From: Pseudomonas sp. 2FG
Lineage (GTDB): Bacteria > Pseudomonadota > Gammaproteobacteria > Pseudomonadales > Pseudomonadaceae
Assembly: GCF_005502935.1 (NCBI RefSeq)
Contig: NZ_SCMP01000016.1
Location: 1-64,000 of the forward strand
Direction of reading: 5' to 3'
DNA: 64,000 bases
A model generated the notes under the pieces. It ran no database searches, was not told where the DNA came from, and saw nothing but the letters and a program-made list of their open reading frames with translations. The translations under genes were made by a program, and so were the position numbers. This document shows, in pieces, positions 58,386 to 64,000 of the stretch. Each line of letters begins with the position of its first letter. Position 1 is the first letter of the stretch.

Positions 58386-60128
58386 CTAGTGGCTGACGCC
58401 GGTTTTGTCGGTAGTGGTCGCGCCGAGTGCATGCTCGGCTTGGCTTTCACGCAGCTTGCGCCAGTGTGTCAGCACCGCTTTCGGCGCCCAGATCTGTGGC
58501 TCCGAGGGTTCGAAGCCGTCGGCCTTTTCGCGCTCGGCGACCTTGGCCTTGGCCAGGCCGAAAGCCCGTTGCAGATCGTCGGTTTGGCTCAAGGCTTCGG
58601 CGAACAGGGCGCGGCCGAAATAGGTGAAGTCATTTTCTTCCGAGCAGCCGAAGGACACCCGATCGCTACGCGCCGCGGTCATCACCAGGGTCTTGGCGTC
58701 TTTCAGCGGCGGGATAAAGCCGCCGGAGAAACACGCGGAAATCACCACGACCTTGTGCCGATCCTTGAGTGGTTGCAGCAGCGCGGCCAGTTCGCTGGCC
58801 GGCAGGTCGGCCAGTTGCAGGCGCGGCTGATCGAGGCTCAGCTCATGGCTGCGCGAGCCGTGGCTGGTCAGGTAGATGAAGATCAGGTCTTCCGCGCCGC
58901 TGCGTTCGGCGAGTGCGCGCACCGCGCGGGTCAGGCTTTCGCGAGTCGCCAGCGGGCGGTCGGCGAGATGGTCGCGGTGATTGGCCAGGGTGATCTGGCC
59001 GCGCGCCCCGAAGCGCTCGCCGAGCAGTTGGCTGACGTAGTCGGCCTCGCGCAGAAACACGCTCTGCTTGCCGTCACCGGCGAGCGTCAGGCTGTAGAGT
59101 TCGAGTGCCGGGGTGGAGGCGGGAAGCGCGGCGATGGCCTGCTCAAGCAGGTGGCCTTGTTCCAGCAGGCCAATCTCCAGGGGGTCGGGCAGGGCTTGGC
59201 CCTGGCTATCACGCACGCGCAGTCCCTGCTGCCAGATACCCGCCTGCACGCTGCCGTCGGCCAGGGTCAGACTGCCGCGGCCAGCGTAACTGCCGGAGGC
59301 AAAGTGGCCTTGATAGACGCTGCCGTCGGCGAGTGTCAGGCGGCCTTCGCCGTGGTAACCCCAGTTGCGGAACATCCCTTCGTAGTGGCTGCCGTCGGCG
59401 CCGTGGTATTCGCCTCGGCCGCTCAGCGCATCCTCGGCGAACTGGCCCAGCCAGACGTCGCCATCGGCACTCTCGTAGCGGCCCTTGCCATGGAACTGGT
59501 CGTTGCGAAAGCCGCCGCTGTAGAGGTCTCCGGCGCTGCTTTTGTAGCTGCCCGTGCCGTTCAGTTGGCCCTGCTCGAAGTTACCGCTGAACTGGTTGCC
59601 ACTGTCATCGATGCGCAGGCCTTCGCCGTGGGGCTGGCCCTGCACGAAGCGGCCCTGGAAGCTGCTGCCGTCGGCCCGTTCGAGTTTGCCGAGGCCGTGG
59701 TAGTGATCCTGCTTGAACTCGCCGCGGTAGCTCAGGCCGCCTTGCTTGAGGCTGCCTTCGCCGTCCATGCGGGCCTGCTTGAAGCCGCCCTCGTAGGTGC
59801 TGCCGTCGCTGTAGGTGAGCTTGCCTTGGCCATCGAACAGGCCCTGGTGAAACTCGCCGACGTAGGACTCGCCGCTCGGCCCCAGCCATTTGCCGAGGCC
59901 TTCCGGTTGGCCGTCCTTGAACTGGCCTTGGAACCAGCTGCCATTGGCGTAATCCACGCGGCCTGGACCCTGCAACAGACCGTCGACCACCTCGCCACGA
60001 TAACGGCCGCCATCCGGCAGCACGGCATTCGGCGGGGTCAGCGGCTCGCCCTCACCACAGGCGGCGAGCAGTAGCACGAGGGTCAGTGGGACCAAGGGGG
60101 CAAGAAATTGGCGACGCATGCGGGACAT
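58386..60128 (-). CDS. MORN-repeat lipoprotein with C13/caspase-fold peptidase domain
   Basis: 580 residues. Signal peptide and lipobox LLLLAAC (lipidated Cys24). About eleven MORN repeats of roughly 23 residues (for example [20 protein letters not shown]) fill residues 35-295. The C-terminal domain is a legumain-like (C13) cysteine peptidase with putative dyad His423 ([11 protein letters not shown]) and Cys466 (ISACFSGG). It is predicted to be membrane-anchored in the periplasm or outer membrane. A start at 60119 is also possible. Function unknown. Confidence 0.85.
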   Translation of the reverse strand: MSRMRRQFLAPLVPLTLVLLLAACGEGEPLTPPNAVLPDGGRYRGEVVDGLLQGPGRVDYANGSWFQGQFKDGQPEGLGKWLGPSGESYVGEFHQGLFDGQGKLTYSDGSTYEGGFKQARMDGEGSLKQGGLSYRGEFKQDHYHGLGKLERADGSSFQGRFVQGQPHGEGLRIDDSGNQFSGNFEQGQLNGTGSYKSSAGDLYSGGFRNDQFHGKGRYESADGDVWLGQFAEDALSGRGEYHGADGSHYEGMFRNWGYHGEGRLTLADGSVYQGHFASGSYAGRGSLTLADGSVQAGIWQQGLRVRDSQGQALPDPLEIGLLEQGHLLEQAIAALPASTPALELYSLTLAGDGKQSVFLREADYVSQLLGERFGARGQITLANHRDHLADRPLATRESLTRAVRALAERSGAEDLIFIYLTSHGSRSHELSLDQPRLQLADLPASELAALLQPLKDRHKVVVISACFSGGFIPPLKDAKTLVMTAARSDRVSFGCSEENDFTYFGRALFAEALSQTDDLQRAFGLAKAKVAEREKADGFEPSEPQIWAPKAVLTHWRKLRESQAEHALGATTTDKTGVSH

Positions 60129-60216
60129 CCGAGTCGAGGAGCCTGTCGGGCTTGGGAGTCGCTGAAGTATGCCGTAAAGACGTTGGCGCGCGTGCGGCGC
60201 GATCACAACGTGGAAA

Positions 60217-60245
60217 CGAAAACGGGGCGCATTAAGCGCCCCGTT
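60217..60245 (-). terminator. Terminator after the MaoC-type gene (minus strand)
   Basis: AACGGGGCGC (60221-60230) pairs with GCGCCCCGTT (60236-60245) around a 5-base loop; on the minus strand it is followed by TTTTCGTTT. It separates the MaoC-type gene from the MORN gene. The rest of the 131-base gap shows nothing else. Confidence 0.8.
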
Positions 60246-60259
60246 GTGACGGTCATGAC

Positions 60260-60715
60260 TCAGACGAAACAGAGGGTCAGCGGCTCGGCGATATAGGCCG
60301 GTTTCTCCTGGCCTTCGATCTCCAGTACCACCTTGGCTTTGAGCAGCCATTGGCCGGGGTTCTTCTCATGGGCGTCGGTCAGGTTGACGATCAGCCGCAC
60401 CTTGGAATCGACCTTGACCGGCTGGATGAAACGCACGCTGTCCAGGCCATAGTTGACCGCCATTTTCAGGCCCTGCGGCATGATCATGATTTTTTCCATC
60501 AGCATCGGCACCAGCGACAGCGAGAGAAAGCCATGGGCGATGGTGGTGCCGAACGGGGTCAGCTTGGCCTTCTCCGGGTCGACGTGAATGAACTGGTGGT
60601 CGCCGGTGCATTCGGCGAATTGATTGATGCGCTCCTGGTCGATGGTCAGCCAAGCGGAACGGCCCAGTTCCTTGCCAACATAGTCCTTGAGTTCTGCAAC
60701 GGGTACGAACGGCAT
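60260..60715 (-). CDS. MaoC-family (R)-specific enoyl-CoA hydratase
   Basis: 151 residues of hot-dog fold. The hydratase motif is AECTGDHQFIHVDPEKA, with Asp39 and His44 matching the catalytic pair of PhaJ, and FGTTIAHGFLSLSLV follows. Such enzymes turn enoyl-CoA into (R)-3-hydroxyacyl-CoA, feeding polyhydroxyalkanoate synthesis. By remembered position it may be the PhaJ4 orthologue. AGGAGGAT lies before the ATG. Confidence 0.85.
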   Translation of the reverse strand: MPFVPVAELKDYVGKELGRSAWLTIDQERINQFAECTGDHQFIHVDPEKAKLTPFGTTIAHGFLSLSLVPMLMEKIMIMPQGLKMAVNYGLDSVRFIQPVKVDSKVRLIVNLTDAHEKNPGQWLLKAKVVLEIEGQEKPAYIAEPLTLCFV

Positions 60716-60921
60716 AGATCCTCCTTGAAGGACGGGGTTTTGTTGTTTTGTGAATTAAATCCTCATGGGGCCTAGATCATCATGCACCGTGCATGGGGTC
60801 AAGCCTGTATCGCTAGGCCGAATGGTGGGTTATAGCGGTTTGCTTAGCATGCTTATAATGGCCGGGCTTATGCGCCGCAGCGCGATTGCTTGGCTCGCTG
60901 TGACCTGAATCGGAGACTCCC

Positions 60922-61284
60922 ATGCTGCTACGCGGCCTGACCTGGTTGGTGCTGTTCCAATTGCTCGGCACCGCGCTCAATGTGTTGTTCTTGTCCATGC
61001 TGCCCGGGCCGATCATCGGCCTGCTGTTGCTGCTGGTGTTCCTGATGCTGCGTGGCGAGGTGAGTGAGCCCTTGACGCTGGCGGCCACCAGCTTGCTGCG
61101 CTATCTGTCGCTGTTGTTGGTGCCCGCAGCGGTGGGCGTCATGGTGTATGCCGAGGCGATTGCCGCGGACTTCTGGGCGGTGGCGGGGGCGCTGAGCCTG
61201 TCGCTGGTATTGTCCTTGGTCTTCGCCGGTTGGCTGATGCAGAAGCTGATCGAGCGGCAAGCGCGCCGGCGGGAGGATGCATGA
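60922..61284 (+). CDS. CidA/LrgA holin-like membrane protein
   Basis: 120 residues with four hydrophobic segments and the family motif SMLPGPIIGLLLLLVFL. CidA/LrgA proteins are holin-like and work with LrgB/CidB in murein hydrolase control or small-molecule transport. CGGAG precedes the ATG. The last 4 bases overlap the lrgB-type gene (ATGA). Confidence 0.9.
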   Translation: MLLRGLTWLVLFQLLGTALNVLFLSMLPGPIIGLLLLLVFLMLRGEVSEPLTLAATSLLRYLSLLLVPAAVGVMVYAEAIAADFWAVAGALSLSLVLSLVFAGWLMQKLIERQARRREDA

Positions 61285-61997
61285 GCCTCGACTGGCATGG
61301 CGCCTGGCAGGCGCTGATCCACCATCCGCTGTTCGGGGTCGGGGTGACCCTCGGCGCTTATCAACTGGCGCTGAGCGCCTATGAGAAAACCCGCTGGGTG
61401 TTGCTGCAGCCGGTGCTGGTCTCGATGCTCGCGGTGATCGGCGTGTTGCTGGCCTGCGGTCTGAGCTATGCCGAGTACCGGGAAAGCGCCAAGGTGCTGA
61501 CCATCTTCCTCGGCCCTGCGACTGTGGCGCTGGCGGTGCCGCTGTTTCTTAACCTGCGGCGGATTCGTCAATTGCTCTGGCCAACGGTGCTGACCCTGGT
61601 GGTCGGCGGGCTGCTGGCGACCGCATTGGGTGTGGCGCTGGCCTGGCTGTTTGGCGCCGAGCAGAGGATGTTGATGAGCCTATTGCCGAAGTCGGTGACT
61701 TCACCCATTGCCATGCTGGTGGCGGATCAGATCGGCGGCATCGCCGCCCTGGCCGCGGTGTTCGTGCTGATCACCGGGGTGCTGGGCGCGATTCTCGGCC
61801 CGGAGTTGCTACGCCGCTTCGGCGTGCACCATCACGCCGCGCAAGGCATGGCCCTGGGCCTGACGGCGCATGCAGTCGGCACCTCGCGGGCGCTGCAGGA
61901 GAGCGAAGAGTGTGGCGCCTTTGCCGCGTTGGCGATGAGTTTGATGGGGGTGGCCACGGCGGTGTTGCTACCCTTGGTGGTAGCTTTGCTGGCGTGA
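61281..61997 (+). CDS. LrgB/CidB-family membrane protein
   Basis: 238 residues, strongly hydrophobic with about seven or eight segments. Family blocks LGPATVALAVPLF and SVTSPIAMLVADQIGG, and QGMALGLTAHAVGTSRALQ near the C-terminus, are clear. It forms a pair with the LrgA-type gene just upstream. The in-frame start at 61230 lies inside that gene and is rejected. Confidence 0.92.
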   Translation: MSLDWHGAWQALIHHPLFGVGVTLGAYQLALSAYEKTRWVLLQPVLVSMLAVIGVLLACGLSYAEYRESAKVLTIFLGPATVALAVPLFLNLRRIRQLLWPTVLTLVVGGLLATALGVALAWLFGAEQRMLMSLLPKSVTSPIAMLVADQIGGIAALAAVFVLITGVLGAILGPELLRRFGVHHHAAQGMALGLTAHAVGTSRALQESEECGAFAALAMSLMGVATAVLLPLVVALLA

Positions 61998-62067
61998 TGC
62001 CCCGGCAGTGTTGCGCCGGTGGGGCTGGCGGGTAGGCGCGAGCGGGCCGCGGAAGAAGGAGCGTTTG

Positions 62068-62658
62068 ATGAGGTTGCCGTTGTTTCCCCTGAATGCGGTG
62101 TTATTCCCGGGTGGCGTGCTCGATTTGCAAATTTTCGAGGCGCGTTACCTGGACATGCTTAGCGCCTGCATGAAGCGCGGCGAAGGTTTTGGCGTGGTCT
62201 GCATCCTCGAAGGTGAAGAGGTCGGCCATGCTGCCGGGCGCTTCGCCGCGGTCGGCTGTGAGGCGCTGATCCGCGATTGGCAGCAGCGCCCGAATGGTTT
62301 GCTGGGGATTCGGGTCGAAGGTGCGCGGCGTTTCAAGGTTAACCGCGCCGAGGTGCAGCGCGATCAACTGACCATGGCCGATATCGACTGGCTAACCGAG
62401 GCCGACGAGGGCCCGTTGCTGCCCGAGCACGCCGATTTGGCCGCGTTATTAAGCGCCCTGGCCGAACACCCGATGGTCGCCGAGTTGGGCATGGGCGGGG
62501 CGGTGACGGGGCAGCAGGCATTGGCCTATCAGCTGGCGTATCTATTGCCCTTTACCACGAAGCAGAAGCTGGAGCTGCTGGTGCTGGCCGATCCGCAACA
62601 ACGCCTGGCGCATATTCAGCGGCTGCTGGATCGGCTGCAGGGCGAGATGATTGCGTAG
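62068..62658 (+). CDS. Lon substrate-binding-domain protein
   Basis: 196 residues, MRLPLFPLNAVLFPGGVLDL onward, the N-terminal (LAN) domain of Lon protease without ATPase or protease parts. Such stand-alone proteins are common in Pseudomonas; role unknown. AAGGAG lies about 8 bases before the ATG. The 70-base gap after the lrgB-type gene has no terminator, so it may be cotranscribed. Confidence 0.88.
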   Translation: MRLPLFPLNAVLFPGGVLDLQIFEARYLDMLSACMKRGEGFGVVCILEGEEVGHAAGRFAAVGCEALIRDWQQRPNGLLGIRVEGARRFKVNRAEVQRDQLTMADIDWLTEADEGPLLPEHADLAALLSALAEHPMVAELGMGGAVTGQQALAYQLAYLLPFTTKQKLELLVLADPQQRLAHIQRLLDRLQGEMIA

Positions 62659-62687
62659 ATACCTATAGGTAAACGAATCGCTCGAGC

Positions 62688-64000
62688 TCAATAGCGGTAC
62701 TGCAACAGCGCTGCCGGCAGTGCCCAAGTGGCAAAGGCGCCGAGTAGCCCCAGGCAGGCCGGCAGGATCAACCACCAGACGCGTGGCGACAGCGCGGTCA
62801 GCGGCGTTTTCCACTGCGTCAGGGTCAGGCTCAGCGCACAGACGCCGGTGGCCAGCAGCGCGCCGGCGATGATGTCGGTCGGCCAGTGCACGCCCAGATA
62901 CACCCGTGACAGCGCGATCGCCAGGGCCGGCAGGCTTGCCAGCAGCAGCCAGGTAAGCCGCAAGCGTGCCGGCTGACCGCGACCGGCCAAGACCCCCAGC
63001 ACCAGAAAAAACGCAAAAGAGGCGGAGCTATGGCCGCTGGGCAGGCTGAAACTGTGCAGGGGTTCGAGCAGGACTTCCGGGCGCGCGCGGGCGAACAGCA
63101 GCTTCAGGCTCTGATTGGCCAAGGCGGTGCCGAGCAGGGTACCGGCGGCGAACAGCAGCGCGCGCCATTGTCGGGTCAGCAGCAGTAGCAGGCTTAGCAA
63201 TAGGCCGACGCTTAGCTGGGTCTTGAGGTCGCCAAGTCGGGTAATCAACACCATCACACTATCCAGGCCTGGGTGGCGCTGCTCCTGCACCAGTGTCATC
63301 AGGCCCTGATCGAGTTGCGCCAGGCGCGGCCAGCCGATGAACAGCGCGAGCAGAAGCGACAGGCTCAACCCAGCCGCCAGCGCAGTGGCCCAGCGTTGAT
63401 TGCGCAGGCTGCTGTGAATGCTCGCCGCGAGAAGCAGCGCCAGGCTGAGCGCCACCACCGCGGCCTCGCCCCAGAAGCCTTCCGGCAGCGGCAAGCGCAG
63501 GGCGGCGCCGGTGGCCCAGCCGGGCAACAGGTAGGCGACCGACCAGCCGGCGGCGGCGATCAGGCTGACCAGGATAAAACGACCGAGCGGCATGTCGAGC
63601 ATGCCGGCGACCATCGGCAGCATAGGTCGCAGCGGTCCGATATAGCGACCGACCAGCAGGCTGGCCACGCCATAGCGCTGGAAGTAGTGCTCGGCACCGA
63701 TCAGCCATTCCGGGTGGTGGCGTAGCCCCGGCAGGCGGCGGATGTTCTGATGGAAGCGGCGCCCCAAGGCATAGGACAGGGCGTCGCCGAGCAGCCCGCC
63801 GGTGTAGGCCAGCAGCAGGGTTTCCCCCAGACCCAGGGCGCCGCTGCCGGCCAGTACGGCGATGGCGAACAGCAGCACGGTGCCCGGTACGACGATGCCG
63901 GCGATGGCCAGGCACTCGACGCAGGCCACCAGGAAGATGCTCAGGCCGAGCCACTGCGGGTGGGCGCTTAGCCAGCCGGTCAGGCTGTTGAGCCACTCGC
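62688..64000 (-). CDS. DedA-PAP2 fusion membrane protein (partial)
   Basis: At least 437 residues; the frame is still open at the window end, so the N-terminus is missing. The first ~170 visible residues are a DedA domain (GIVVPGTVLLFAIAVLAGSG; VGRYIGPLRPMLPMVAGM). The C-terminal part is a PAP2 phosphatase with all three motifs: KLLFARARP, PSGHSSASF and SRVYLGVHWPTDI. A carrier-like half and a lipid-phosphatase half in one protein suggest turnover and transport of a lipid phosphate. A GTG at 63929 is only an internal codon. Confidence 0.9.
   Translation of the reverse strand, partial: EWLNSLTGWLSAHPQWLGLSIFLVACVECLAIAGIVVPGTVLLFAIAVLAGSGALGLGETLLLAYTGGLLGDALSYALGRRFHQNIRRLPGLRHHPEWLIGAEHYFQRYGVASLLVGRYIGPLRPMLPMVAGMLDMPLGRFILVSLIAAAGWSVAYLLPGWATGAALRLPLPEGFWGEAAVVALSLALLLAASIHSSLRNQRWATALAAGLSLSLLLALFIGWPRLAQLDQGLMTLVQEQRHPGLDSVMVLITRLGDLKTQLSVGLLLSLLLLLTRQWRALLFAAGTLLGTALANQSLKLLFARARPEVLLEPLHSFSLPSGHSSASFAFFLVLGVLAGRGQPARLRLTWLLLASLPALAIALSRVYLGVHWPTDIIAGALLATGVCALSLTLTQWKTPLTALSPRVWWLILPACLGLLGAFATWALPAALLQYRY

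Noticed and set aside
58314..60074. 586-codon plus-strand frame opposite the MORN peptidase gene
   Set aside because: It is a repeat-driven shadow: the MORN coding repeats create an Ala/Val-rich antisense frame. No start context or family match.
62660..62671. 12-bp palindrome TACCTATAGGTA after the Lon-domain gene
   Set aside because: Short, with no loop or T run and no known consensus; kept only as an observation.

Overview
The window is chromosomal DNA from a gamma-proteobacterium of the genus Pseudomonas. The ribosomal protein sequences, the order rplQ-katA-ftnA(bfrA)-uvrA-MFS-ssb, the exaC/eat/eutBC cluster with a sigma54 activator, and the mpl-ubiX and cidA/lrgB neighbourhoods all match what I remember of P. 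aeruginosa PAO1 and relatives. Small differences (a PAP2 gene between dxs and ispA, a shortcut from ssb to the oprG region) suggest a different species. No phage, IS, CRISPR, tRNA or rRNA was seen.

Layout. 1-14,020: the 3' end of tuf, then the S10, spc and alpha ribosomal protein operons (rpsJ to rplQ with secY and rpoA). They are divided by two hairpins, each of which overlaps the -35 box of a new promoter. 14,100-23,170: katA, a ferritin without the haem methionine, uvrA (minus strand), then an apparent operon of a YajR-like transporter, ssb, an RmlD-like protein lacking its catalytic Tyr/Lys, and an NAD-dependent epimerase. 23,220-27,160 (minus): oprG with a candidate Anr site, then a four-gene zinc-type ABC system (DUF2796 His-rich protein, ATPase, permease, DUF3299 protein) behind a near-consensus Zur box. 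27,290-29,750: a hypothetical protein, a CnoX/YbbN chaperedoxin, a methyltransferase and a YbaY-type lipoprotein. 29,870-38,720 (plus): nrdR-ribD-ribC-ribB-ribH-nusB-thiL-pgpA, a retropepsin-like protease, ribA, a small membrane protein and a BtuF-like protein. 38,720-46,000: dxs, a PAP2 phosphatase, ispA-xseB, ppa, mtfA, a DedA protein and a GNAT. 46,150-54,020: eutC, eutB, ethanolamine permease and exaC (minus), facing the activator gene eatR. 54,180-64,000: mpl, ubiX, small lipoprotein, MBL-fold hydrolase, a MORN-repeat/C13 peptidase lipoprotein, a MaoC hydratase, cidA/lrgB, a Lon-substrate-domain protein and a DedA-PAP2 fusion cut by the window end.

How the genes fit together. The first 14 kb is translation, secretion and transcription core. 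ribD/C/B/H and ribA form the riboflavin route, embedded with nusB and thiL. dxs and ispA supply isoprenoids, with a lipid-phosphatase gene between them. exaC, eat and eutBC make a compact, microcompartment-free ethanolamine pathway: uptake, lyase cleavage to acetaldehyde and ammonia, oxidation to acetate. Its sigma54 promoter and bEBP are next door.

The least explained material is: (1) a dispersed, hairpin-forming repeat of about 120-140 bp found twice in full and once as an end fragment, always just after a stop codon, with compensatory stem changes; (2) a perfect 14-bp inverted repeat over the oprG promoter and ribosome-binding site; (3) overlapping alternative hairpins upstream of dxs; (4) a lipoprotein carrying about eleven MORN repeats fused to a caspase-fold peptidase domain. 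Names rest on family recognition and remembered synteny; no search was run.
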